Assembly (NCBI GenBank): GCA_013376995.1
Contig: JACAAZ010000004.1
Span: 62,001 to 126,000 of the forward strand
DNA from: Bacteroidota bacterium
GTDB lineage: Bacteria; Bacteroidota; Bacteroidia; Bacteroidales; UBA4417
Length of the DNA stretch: 64,000 nt
Reading direction: 5' to 3'
Below the pieces are notes generated by a model. That model searched no databases and was not told the origin of the DNA. It saw only the letters and a list, made by a program, of their open reading frames with translations. Shown here piece by piece: positions 18,976 through 27,403 of this stretch; position 1 is the stretch's first letter, and every line of letters starts with the position of its first letter. Made by a program: the position numbers and the translations under genes.

Positions 18976-19914
18976 ATGCAAAAAATCCTGATTCTCATAG
19001 CAGTTATATCTATAAGTCTCACATCCTGTGTTTCCACCAAAAAATATAATGATCTGGCTAACAGGTGTAAGTCTGAAAATGAGAAGTTGTCAGCAAAAGT
19101 TGATGAGCTTACAACTTCTGTAAATGAGTTGACCTCCGAAAATAGCCGCCTGAAAAAAGAGAATGCCAGGCTTATAGCAGATACAGTTGAACTTGCTTCG
19201 TCATTGCGGGTTCTCACCGCAGATTATGATGAACTTGACCGCTCCTACGAAATGCTTAAAGCCCAAACCTCAGGCAACGAAGAAGAAACAAGGAAGGTTA
19301 TGTCGCAACTCAAGGCTGCACAGGATGATCTTATTGCAAGGGAGGATAAACTTAAGGATTTGCAGGTAGAACTTGACAAAAAAGCGAAAGATCTGGAAGA
19401 ACTTCGGTCAGTCCTCCATAAAAAGGACTCAATCACTCAAGGGTTGCGAAAAGCTGTTTCTGATGCATTACTGGGCTTTGAAGGCAAAGGGCTTTCCGTT
19501 CATATGAAAGATGGGAAGGTCTACGTTTCTATGGAAGAAAAACTACTTTTTGCCTCAGGCAAATGGGAAGTAAGCAACGAAGGAGTTTCAGCCTTGAAAG
19601 GCCTCGCAAAAGTCCTGGAAAAAAATCCCGATATCAATGTGATGATAGAAGGACATACTGATAATGTGCCCTATACAGGAACCGGCCAGGTGAAGGACAA
19701 TTGGGATCTCAGCGTCATGAGAGCCACTTCAATAGTTAAGATTCTCCTGGCCAATTCTAAAATTGATCCTAAAAGGCTCACTACAGCCGGACGCTCTGAA
19801 TTCCTGCCAATAGATCCTTCAAATAACCCTCAGTCCAGGGCTAAAAACAGGCGCACAGAGATTATACTTACTCCGAAACTTGATGAACTTCTTCAAATTA
19901 TAGGGAGTAAATAA
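18976..19914 (+). CDS. OmpA-family lipoprotein with coiled coil
   Basis: The ATG at 18976 gives a lipoprotein signal peptide (MQKILILIAVISISLTSC) with Cys as the lipidation site. The longer frame from 18880 lacks a sensible N-terminus. Residues 25-160 form a long coiled coil rich in Glu/Lys/Leu. The C-terminal OmpA domain (about 185-305) contains the peptidoglycan-binding pattern NVMIEGHTDNVPY...LTTAGRSE...NRRTEI. The protein probably tethers the outer membrane to the cell wall, with the coiled coil as a spacer. It is 312 aa and is followed by two inverted repeats that may end the transcript. Confidence 0.9.
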   Translation: MQKILILIAVISISLTSCVSTKKYNDLANRCKSENEKLSAKVDELTTSVNELTSENSRLKKENARLIADTVELASSLRVLTADYDELDRSYEMLKAQTSGNEEETRKVMSQLKAAQDDLIAREDKLKDLQVELDKKAKDLEELRSVLHKKDSITQGLRKAVSDALLGFEGKGLSVHMKDGKVYVSMEEKLLFASGKWEVSNEGVSALKGLAKVLEKNPDINVMIEGHTDNVPYTGTGQVKDNWDLSVMRATSIVKILLANSKIDPKRLTTAGRSEFLPIDPSNNPQSRAKNRRTEIILTPKLDELLQIIGSK

Positions 19915-19923
19915 TTGTAACTT

Positions 19924-19992
19924 TTGTCCTGAAATTTTAAGGACAACCATTAAGTTATTCGAATTGAAGGCAGGGCCATAGATAGACCCTGC
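19924..19992 (+). other. Two inverted repeats between the OmpA gene and carA
   Basis: TTGTCCT (19924-19930) pairs with AGGACAA (19940-19946), and GCAGGG (19970-19975) with CCCTGC (19987-19992). Neither is followed by a T run. They may be a transcription end or a carAB leader structure. Confidence 0.35.
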
Positions 19993-20107
19993 TGAGTTAT
20001 GCCACTTAATCCGGGTAGTAACAGAAAAATCTAAAGTGCGCTCTAACTGTTAAATGTATACAGATGAGGATCTGTGCCTACTCATGCAACGTAATCAACA
20101 GACTATC

Positions 20108-21193
20108 ATGCCTGAACCTAATACTGCTTACCTGATCCTGGAAGATGGTACCAGGTTTAAGGGAAAATCTTTCGGATGCAATAACTCTGTTGCCGGAGAA
20201 GTTGTTTTCAATACGGCTATGACCGGTTACCCGGAAAGCCTTACCGATCCGTCCTACGCCGGTCAAATTCTTGTCGCTACATATCCATTGATTGGCAATT
20301 ATGGCGTGCCCCAGGAAACCAGGGAAAATGCAATGTTGAAATACTTTGAATCTGACAGGATCCAGGTCAGCGGATTGATCGTTTCCGACTATTCTTTCGA
20401 ATTCAGCCATTGGAATGCGGGGGAAAGCTTGGGTGCATGGCTTGAACGAAATAAGGTTCCCGCTTTGTATGGCATCGATACCCGTGAACTTACCAAGATT
20501 ATCCGCGAAAAAGGTGCAATGCTTGGTAAAATCCAGTTTGAGGATCAAAAAATAGATTTCTGCGATCCTAACAAGATAAACCTGGTGGAACAGGTCAGCT
20601 GCAAGGATGTTATAACATATGGAAACGGAAGATCACGAATTCTGCTGGTTGATTGCGGTGTAAAATTCAATATTATCAGGCATCTTTTGAATCGGGATAC
20701 TACAGTTATTAGGGTGCCCTGGAATTTCGATTTTACAAGGGAAAACTACGATGGCCTGTTCATTTCTAACGGGCCGGGAGATCCTAAAATGTGTGATGCA
20801 ACAATCAGGCATCTTTCGGCAGCTCTGGGCCAGGATCAACCAGTATTCGGGATATGCCTGGGTAATCAGTTGCTGGCACTAGCCTCCGGGGCTGATACCT
20901 ACAAGCTTAAATATGGTCACCGAAGCCATAATCAACCTGTAATCCAGGTTGGTACAAACAAGGGATTGATAACTTCTCAAAATCATGGATTTGCCATCAA
21001 TAACGATTCACTTGGATCAGATTGGGAACCGTACTTTCAAAATCTGAATGATGGCACAAACGAAGGTATCCGGCATAAAAAACGCCCCATTTTTTCAGTA
21101 CAATTTCATCCTGAGGCTTCCAGTGGGCCCAAAGATAGTGAGTACCTCTTTGATGACTTTTTAAATAAAGTTATTGAGAATAGTAAACAATAG
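20108..21193 (+). CDS. carA: Carbamoyl-phosphate synthase small subunit
   Basis: CarA is the glutaminase subunit that supplies ammonia to CarB for carbamoyl phosphate, used in pyrimidine and arginine synthesis. The N-terminal domain begins AYLILEDGTRFKGKSFG. The class I amidotransferase domain (from about residue 175) shows FISNGPGDP, the nucleophile loop FGICLGNQLLALASG and FHPEASSGP with the catalytic His-Glu. Starts at 20054 and 20087 would add up to 18 residues unlike the family, so I use the ATG at 20108 (361 aa). carB follows after 63 bp. Confidence 0.93.
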   Translation: MPEPNTAYLILEDGTRFKGKSFGCNNSVAGEVVFNTAMTGYPESLTDPSYAGQILVATYPLIGNYGVPQETRENAMLKYFESDRIQVSGLIVSDYSFEFSHWNAGESLGAWLERNKVPALYGIDTRELTKIIREKGAMLGKIQFEDQKIDFCDPNKINLVEQVSCKDVITYGNGRSRILLVDCGVKFNIIRHLLNRDTTVIRVPWNFDFTRENYDGLFISNGPGDPKMCDATIRHLSAALGQDQPVFGICLGNQLLALASGADTYKLKYGHRSHNQPVIQVGTNKGLITSQNHGFAINNDSLGSDWEPYFQNLNDGTNEGIRHKKRPIFSVQFHPEASSGPKDSEYLFDDFLNKVIENSKQ

Positions 21194-21256
21194 CCATTCT
21201 CAAGTATTGATGAAAAGCCTATCACATTGGCAATACCATAAATAATACATTCCAAG

Positions 21257-24200
21257 ATGATAAAAAAAGTATTGGTCCTTGGTAGCGGAGCATTAAAAAT
21301 AGGAGAGGCCGGTGAATTTGATTATAGTGGTTCACAGGCACTGAAGGCATTGCGGGAAGAAGGAATCAGCTCCGTCCTTATCAATCCGAATATCGCTACA
21401 GTTCAGACTTCTGAAGGGATTGCCGATAAAATATATTTCCTTCCGGTAACTCCCTTTTTTGTTGAAGAAGTCATAGTAAAAGAAAATCCTGACGGAATCC
21501 TTCTTGCCTTCGGTGGACAAACAGCGCTTAACTGCGGAGTGGAACTATTCAGGGCCGGCATACTGGAAAAATATGGGGTTCAGGTTCTTGGAACCCCGAT
21601 TTCCGCGATTATCGAAACGGAAGATCGCGAACTTTTTGCCCGTAAGCTTCAAAGTATCCAGGTTAAAACACCGAAAAGCGTAGCCGTAAATTCCATACCT
21701 GAAGCACTTAAAGCTGCCGAAAATCTCGGATTCCCTATTATTGTAAGGGCTGCGTTTACATTAGGCGGACAAGGATCCGGTTTCTGCAACAATATGGATG
21801 AACTTGTCAAGCTTGCACAAAATGCTTTTTCCTATTCAAACCAGATATTGGTAGAAGAATCACTAAAAGGATGGAAAGAGGTTGAGTATGAAGTTGTTCG
21901 TGATTGCTATGATAATTGTATCACCGTGTGCAATATGGAAAACTTCGATCCACTGGGTATTCATACGGGGGAAAGCATCGTAGTCGCACCCTCCCAAACC
22001 CTTACGAACAGTGAATACCAGAAATTGCGCAGCCTTTCTATACAAATAGTCAGAAGCGTTGGTATTATTGGTGAATGTAATGTTCAGTATGCCCTTGATC
22101 CCTATTCAGAAGATTACAGGGTCATCGAAGTCAATGCCCGCTTATCGCGGTCATCAGCGCTTGCATCCAAGGCTACCGGTTACCCTCTGGCTTTCGTGGC
22201 TGCTAAACTTGCCCTGGGATATGGACTTCATCAACTTGAAAATTCAGTAACCCGAACTACAAAAGCATTCTTTGAACCTGCTCTCGACTATATTGTGGTT
22301 AAAATTCCTCGTTGGGATCTGAACAAGTTCATAGGAGTCTCGAAGGTTATTGGTTCGAGTATGAAGAGCGTAGGGGAAGTGATGGCAATCGGCCGCTCAT
22401 TCGAAGAAGCCATACAAAAAGGACTGCGAATGGTTGGTCAGGGAACCCATGGCTTTGTCGGAAATACAGATATCGTATTCGATGATATCGAAAAAGCCCT
22501 TGCCGAGCCAACGGACATGCGCATTTATTGCATTGCTGCTGCCTTTGAGCAAGGTTATGATATTGACTCCATTCATGAACTGACTAAAATTGATAATTGG
22601 TTCCTTGAAAAACTCCACCATATCTACCGGACAATGAAAGTGCTGGAGGGCATGAATTCTTTGTCCGAACTATCAACTGAAGTACTTCTTAAAGCAAAGC
22701 AACAGGGCTTCTCAGATTTCCAGCTGGCAAGGTTCATTTTAAAGGAGGAAGGGCGGATGCATAATAAGATGCTTCAGGTCAGGTCGTTACGCAAAACTTT
22801 AGGGGTAACACCCTTCGTGAAGCAGATCGATACACTTGCTGCTGAATATCCTGCTGTCACAAATTACCTGTACCTGACCTACAATGGCTCAAGCCATGAT
22901 GTTGTCTGTGAGACAGATAAAAAATCGGTAATAGTCCTTGGGTCAGGTGCATACCGGATAGGAAGTTCCGTTGAATTCGACTGGTGTTCGGTCAATGCTT
23001 TGTCTACTGCACGCAAGGAAGGGTTTAGAGGCGTGATGATCAACTTTAACCCTGAAACTGTCAGCACAGATTATGATACCTGCGACCGCCTGTATTTTGA
23101 CGAACTTTCCTTCGAAAGAACAATGGATATCATTGAACTGGAGCAACCGTTTGGCGTGGTTGTTTCAACGGGTGGCCAGATTGCAAATAACCTGGTGATG
23201 CGCCTGCATGAGCAAAAAGTTCCTATCCTGGGCACTTCACCCGAAAGTATCGACAGCGCTGAAAACCGTCATAAATTTTCAACACTGCTCGATAAATTGG
23301 AGATCGACCAGCCCCGTTGGAAGGAACTGACTTCCCTGAAAGAGATTAATTATTTTGTTGATGAAGTCGGTTACCCTGTGCTTATCCGCCCTTCCTACGT
23401 GCTTTCCGGGGCAGCAATGAATGTGGTTTCCAACAGCCAGGAATTGGAACACTTCCTTACTTTGGCTACAAAAGTCTCCAAAGAATTCCCGGTTGTTGTT
23501 TCTGAATTTATTCAAAACGCAAAAGAAATTGAAATTGACGCTGTTGCCAATAAAGGGGATATCCTGGCTTATGCAATTTCTGAGCATATCGAATTTGCTG
23601 GTGTACACTCCGGTGATGCAACAATGGTTTTCCCGGCTCAAAAGATCTATTTCGAAACAGCAAGGAGGATTAAGCGCATTTCGCGGGATATTGCCGCAGC
23701 TCTTTCTATTACAGGTCCTTTCAACATGCAGTTCCTTGCCAGGGACAATGATATCAAGGTAATTGAATGTAATTTGCGTGCTTCCCGCTCCTTTCCTTTC
23801 GTTTCAAAAGTTATCAAGATCAACTTTATAGAATTGGCTACACAGGTCATGCTTGGCATTCCTGTACAGAAACCGGAAAAAAGTGCATTTGACCTGGATT
23901 ATATTGGTATTAAAGCTTCTCAGTTTTCTTTTTCCCGGCTCCAGGCTGCTGACCCTGTGCTGGGTGTTGAAATGGCTTCAACCGGGGAGGTGGGTTGCAT
24001 AGGTGAAAATTATTATGAAACTCTGCTGAAAGCTATGCTGTCAGTTGGATACAGGATACCCGGGAAAAACATCCTGCTTTCAACAGGTGATGCGCGTTCA
24101 AAAGTCGAATTACTTATTAGCTCAAAAATGTTAAGGGAGAAAGGGTACCATCTATTTGCAACCCCTGGCACAGCTCAATTCCTGAAAGAAAATAATGTTG

Positions 24201-24463
24201 AAGCCACAGTCCTGCATTGGCCTGATGAAGATGCCAAACCAAATATCCTCGATTATCTGAGAGAAAGAAAGATAGACCTTGTTGTCAATATCCCGAAAGA
24301 CCTCACTCGTAATGAATTAGCTAATGATTATACTATCCGCAGATCAGCAGTTGATTATAATATCCCGCTTTTAACCAATGCCAGGCTTGCAAGTGCTTAT
24401 ATCTACTCAATCTGCAAACTGAACCTCTCTGATCTGGTAATTAAGTCATGGGATGAATATTGA
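21257..24463 (+). CDS. carB: Carbamoyl-phosphate synthase large subunit
   Basis: CarB makes carbamoyl phosphate from bicarbonate, two ATP and ammonia channelled from CarA. The 1068-aa protein has the duplicated ATP-grasp layout. Half one starts KKVLVLGSGALKIGEAGEFD; half two starts at about 550 with VIVLGSGAYRIGSSVEFDW. Each has its ATP-grasp core (FTLGGQGSGFCNN; YVLSGAAMNVV). The C-terminal MGS-like allosteric domain covers about residues 925-1068 (LFATPGTAQFL, DLVVNIPKD). The first half carries the usual FDPLGIHTGESIVVAPSQTL. No lesion is visible. Confidence 0.97.
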   Translation: MIKKVLVLGSGALKIGEAGEFDYSGSQALKALREEGISSVLINPNIATVQTSEGIADKIYFLPVTPFFVEEVIVKENPDGILLAFGGQTALNCGVELFRAGILEKYGVQVLGTPISAIIETEDRELFARKLQSIQVKTPKSVAVNSIPEALKAAENLGFPIIVRAAFTLGGQGSGFCNNMDELVKLAQNAFSYSNQILVEESLKGWKEVEYEVVRDCYDNCITVCNMENFDPLGIHTGESIVVAPSQTLTNSEYQKLRSLSIQIVRSVGIIGECNVQYALDPYSEDYRVIEVNARLSRSSALASKATGYPLAFVAAKLALGYGLHQLENSVTRTTKAFFEPALDYIVVKIPRWDLNKFIGVSKVIGSSMKSVGEVMAIGRSFEEAIQKGLRMVGQGTHGFVGNTDIVFDDIEKALAEPTDMRIYCIAAAFEQGYDIDSIHELTKIDNWFLEKLHHIYRTMKVLEGMNSLSELSTEVLLKAKQQGFSDFQLARFILKEEGRMHNKMLQVRSLRKTLGVTPFVKQIDTLAAEYPAVTNYLYLTYNGSSHDVVCETDKKSVIVLGSGAYRIGSSVEFDWCSVNALSTARKEGFRGVMINFNPETVSTDYDTCDRLYFDELSFERTMDIIELEQPFGVVVSTGGQIANNLVMRLHEQKVPILGTSPESIDSAENRHKFSTLLDKLEIDQPRWKELTSLKEINYFVDEVGYPVLIRPSYVLSGAAMNVVSNSQELEHFLTLATKVSKEFPVVVSEFIQNAKEIEIDAVANKGDILAYAISEHIEFAGVHSGDATMVFPAQKIYFETARRIKRISRDIAAALSITGPFNMQFLARDNDIKVIECNLRASRSFPFVSKVIKINFIELATQVMLGIPVQKPEKSAFDLDYIGIKASQFSFSRLQAADPVLGVEMASTGEVGCIGENYYETLLKAMLSVGYRIPGKNILLSTGDARSKVELLISSKMLREKGYHLFATPGTAQFLKENNVEATVLHWPDEDAKPNILDYLRERKIDLVVNIPKDLTRNELANDYTIRRSAVDYNIPLLTNARLASAYIYSICKLNLSDLVIKSWDEY

Positions 24464-24614
24464 TGGTGCTATTGGTATTTCCGGTTAGGATGTTGAAGGA
24501 AGAATTTAAACCTATCAATCCTTAGCTTTCTTTTGATAGTGAGATTCTGTTAGCTTTGCTACACCAATTTATAGGAATATAAGCATTGTGCTTTGATTTC
24601 TCAAAACTGCTTTA

Positions 24615-26123
24615 ATGAATCAAGAAAATACAAAAAACCTTTCAGGCAGCAAACTGAGTTTCTTGATAGCCTGCCTTGTCATTACAATTTCATTCTTCTT
24701 TTTTTCCAACAGGTTTTATCCGCTTCTAAATTCTGATGATGGAATATCCATCCTGATGATTCATTACTTTGACTGGAAAAGCGGTTTGTATTTCTGGGGG
24801 CAGGACAGGCTTGGTTCATTGGTACCCTTCCTGGGCAGACTTATCTATATCCTTTTTCACCCAAATGCAATACTAGCTGAATCCATTAGTCACTATTTAA
24901 TAATGGCAGCAGGGTACTTTGCTATATCCACCTTCCTCAGATCTCCTGTTTCCAGGATAATATTGTGTATCATTTGGTTCTTTCCGCCTTTCCATATGAT
25001 TGAAATCCATCACAATGCACTTGGGCTTGAGTATAGTGTTCTCGGAATCGGTCTATACTTTATGCACAGGTCGCTCCGGGGCCGGGCTAAAACATCTATG
25101 CACCGGCTTTTCTTTTTCGCTGTGTCCTTCATCTTCTTTATTCTGGCCATATGGGTTTCTGACCTTGATCTTGTTTCTATAGCAGTTGTTTTTGGAATTA
25201 TCCTATGGTACAAATTCAAATCTTTTCATTATAACCCAATTCGTGCCGTCCTGAACATACCCGTCGGTTATTACCTGGTCGCTTTAATAGGTGTTTTATC
25301 AGGAGCTATGTTCATCGCATACTGCAAATCTGTATCTCTCAATACTATCGATTACCAAAGCCTTGCTGGTTATAAGCCGTTTGTTCAAACCTCAGGTATA
25401 TTCCTTCAAAGTATGTGGAGCCTCTTCATCTTTAAGGCAGGAGAACCTTTCACTTCAATTTACCTGTATTTAGTTGTAGGGTTTGGAATTGTGCTTGTTG
25501 TGTGTGTATTTAGTAATGAGAAAATTCACTGGTCACCTGTTACCCTGTTTTTTGCCTTACAGACCATTATTCTGCTCCTGGTAGTACTCTCCTCAAAATG
25601 GGTGCTCATGAACGAGGTAGGAAGGCGTTACTTTATAAGTATTTACCTTTCTATTTGGATCACGTTACTGCTATTACTGGAGAAAAAGATGCAGTCGGGA
25701 TTAAAAAAAATGAGGTGGATTTCATTTTCCCTGTTACTCATTGCAATTTTCGGAGGATCTGGTACAATTTTACATTTGAGATATATTTGGCCCGGGACGC
25801 TTACGCCAAAGTATACCATCCTGAAAGAGTTTAAAGACTATGGGAATATTGGTGTGATCGGTAACTATTGGAATTCATACGTCATCTCGAGTATAGATCC
25901 TGACCATATCGTAGCCTCAACCTCAGATGAAATGTTTTGTCGCAAAAAAGAACTCACACCCTTGGTTTTTAAACAGGAGCGGTTATTCATTGTGCGCGAT
26001 GGCTGGTTTGAACATTTTCCGGATACAATGTTTCTGTATAACCATGTTTTGCAAAGAAAGAGCGAGGAGAAAATGATTGGTGATTGTTTTGCCTGCGAAT
26101 ACAAGGTGTTAAGGGATCAATGA
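24615..26123 (+). CDS. Multi-pass membrane protein, possibly a GT-C-type glycosyltransferase
   Basis: I do not recognise this 502-aa protein. It has roughly eleven hydrophobic segments between residues 13 and 385 and a soluble C-terminal part of about 110 residues. The first extracytoplasmic loop contains LNSDDGISILM, an acidic pair just after TM1 in the position of the catalytic acids of GT-C enzymes. A later loop has FFPPFHMIEIHHNALGLEYS. These features make a lipid-linked-sugar glycosyltransferase plausible but not proven. It is 151 bp after carB and has no glycan genes around it, so context does not help. Confidence 0.6.
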   Translation: MNQENTKNLSGSKLSFLIACLVITISFFFFSNRFYPLLNSDDGISILMIHYFDWKSGLYFWGQDRLGSLVPFLGRLIYILFHPNAILAESISHYLIMAAGYFAISTFLRSPVSRIILCIIWFFPPFHMIEIHHNALGLEYSVLGIGLYFMHRSLRGRAKTSMHRLFFFAVSFIFFILAIWVSDLDLVSIAVVFGIILWYKFKSFHYNPIRAVLNIPVGYYLVALIGVLSGAMFIAYCKSVSLNTIDYQSLAGYKPFVQTSGIFLQSMWSLFIFKAGEPFTSIYLYLVVGFGIVLVVCVFSNEKIHWSPVTLFFALQTIILLLVVLSSKWVLMNEVGRRYFISIYLSIWITLLLLLEKKMQSGLKKMRWISFSLLLIAIFGGSGTILHLRYIWPGTLTPKYTILKEFKDYGNIGVIGNYWNSYVISSIDPDHIVASTSDEMFCRKKELTPLVFKQERLFIVRDGWFEHFPDTMFLYNHVLQRKSEEKMIGDCFACEYKVLRDQ

Positions 26124-26209
26124 TAAGGAACAGGATTCAACAGAAATTGAGACTAAAATTGATAATGCCCAGGTGTATTCTGATTCAGGGTGGTAACCAG
26201 ACACCAGTA

Positions 26210-26809
26210 TCACCTTGTAAAGTATCTTACCATGGGGCGATTTTTTGAAGTCTGATCGACGATGATAAATCCTGCTCTTTCAAAAGATTTGTAAAGCCCG
26301 ATCCAGGCAAAGGAATCAGGAAGCTTTTCAGTTGTTGGGATGGTTGGATATGCCTCAATGATTGCAATACCTTTTTGCCTGGCAATATTGATAATGCCTT
26401 TGAGTAACTCCACGGAAACGCCAAGTTTCCTGAAATTCTTATGGACAAAAAAGCAGGGAACAGACCAGGTCTCCTGATTATCAATCCTTTTATGAACCCT
26501 TGACTTCTCAAGTTTATCGAAATCCTTGCGAGGTGCAAAGGCAGCCCATGCAATGGCTTCTCCTTCATAAAATGCCAATATACCGGTAGGTTTTCCACTC
26601 CAAACCAACTCCTTCATTGCCTCTTTATTCCGGTCTTCATATTTGCCTTCTGTGAATTCGGATTTTGTTAACCTGTAGTACATGCACCAGCAATTTCCAC
26701 AGGCTCCATTTTTACCAAAAAGATGAACAAAGGAATTCCAGTTTTCTATTGACAATGGCTCAAAGGAAAGCTGGCCTTCTAAGGGATTCATATTATGAGT
26801 TCTTTCCAT
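26210..26809 (-). CDS. GNAT-family N-acetyltransferase
   Basis: The 199-aa protein has a GNAT fold. The Cys-rich N-terminal motif GACGNCWCMYYRL belongs to a known GNAT subgroup, and the acetyl-CoA loop region is FFVHKNFRKLGVSVELL. The substrate is unknown. The ATG at 26809 overlaps the preceding gene by 17 bp. A second ATG at 26791 starts 1 nt after that gene's stop codon and is an equally good start (193 aa). Either way translation is probably coupled to the upstream GNAT. Confidence 0.85.
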   Translation of the reverse strand: MERTHNMNPLEGQLSFEPLSIENWNSFVHLFGKNGACGNCWCMYYRLTKSEFTEGKYEDRNKEAMKELVWSGKPTGILAFYEGEAIAWAAFAPRKDFDKLEKSRVHKRIDNQETWSVPCFFVHKNFRKLGVSVELLKGIINIARQKGIAIIEAYPTIPTTEKLPDSFAWIGLYKSFERAGFIIVDQTSKNRPMVRYFTR

Positions 26810-27287
26810 GTCCCTTTCGTTCCGGCCTGCTATGCCTGATTTCCATCCAGTCTGCAGGCCGGCTTACTGGCTGGAAACCGACCTTGCTGTAAACACCGTG
26901 AGCATCACTGGTTCTCAATAAAAACTGATAGACTTCCTTTAAATCTTCATGCTGAAGAATATACATCATCAGATGTTGCCCTATTCCCTGTCTTCGAAAT
27001 CTGTCATCAATGATCACATCAAGTATATAAGCGAACCTGGTCTTATCCGAAATTACCCTCGCATAACCAATCTGTTCATTTTCAGGCGAAAACACTCCGA
27101 CTACAAGTGAAGAATTTCCTGCTCCTTTCATCACTTCCGGCTTGCAGATGCCTTTGCACCAGTAAGCATTCGTTAACATCCCCGATACTTTATCGAAATC
27201 CATATTTTCATAGCCACTTCTGAAATTGTAATTCATACGTTCAAAGGTTGGTTTTGGAATAGGTAAACTGGTATTTACTTCATTCAA
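26793..27287 (-). CDS. GNAT-family N-acetyltransferase
   Basis: The 164-aa protein has the GNAT core with acetyl-CoA loop DDRFRRQGIGQHLMMYIL and the beta-strand VVGVFSPENEQIGYARVI. The C-terminal segment SDAHGVYSKVGFQPVSRP is typical of the group. The acceptor molecule cannot be inferred. It is the first gene of a two-GNAT minus-strand unit and is divergent from the M16 peptidase gene, with a 116-bp spacer. Confidence 0.88.
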   Translation of the reverse strand: MNEVNTSLPIPKPTFERMNYNFRSGYENMDFDKVSGMLTNAYWCKGICKPEVMKGAGNSSLVVGVFSPENEQIGYARVISDKTRFAYILDVIIDDRFRRQGIGQHLMMYILQHEDLKEVYQFLLRTSDAHGVYSKVGFQPVSRPADWMEIRHSRPERKGHGKNS

Positions 27288-27335
27288 AGTTAGAGATATT
27301 TATTGCTTCTGCTTTCATCAGCCTTTATGGGTGCC

Positions 27336-27364
27336 TTGCGACAGGAAAAATTTGTGTAAGTTTG
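27336..27364 (+). promoter_or_regulatory. Candidate promoter of the M16 peptidase gene
   Basis: TTG at 27336-27338 and TAAGTTTG at 27357-27364 are 18 bp apart, a good Bacteroidota promoter. It lies 39 bp before the ATG. Confidence 0.5.
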
Positions 27365-27403
27365 AGCCAATAAATCAATCAGGTTAACTCTATTCCTTTT
27401 TTT

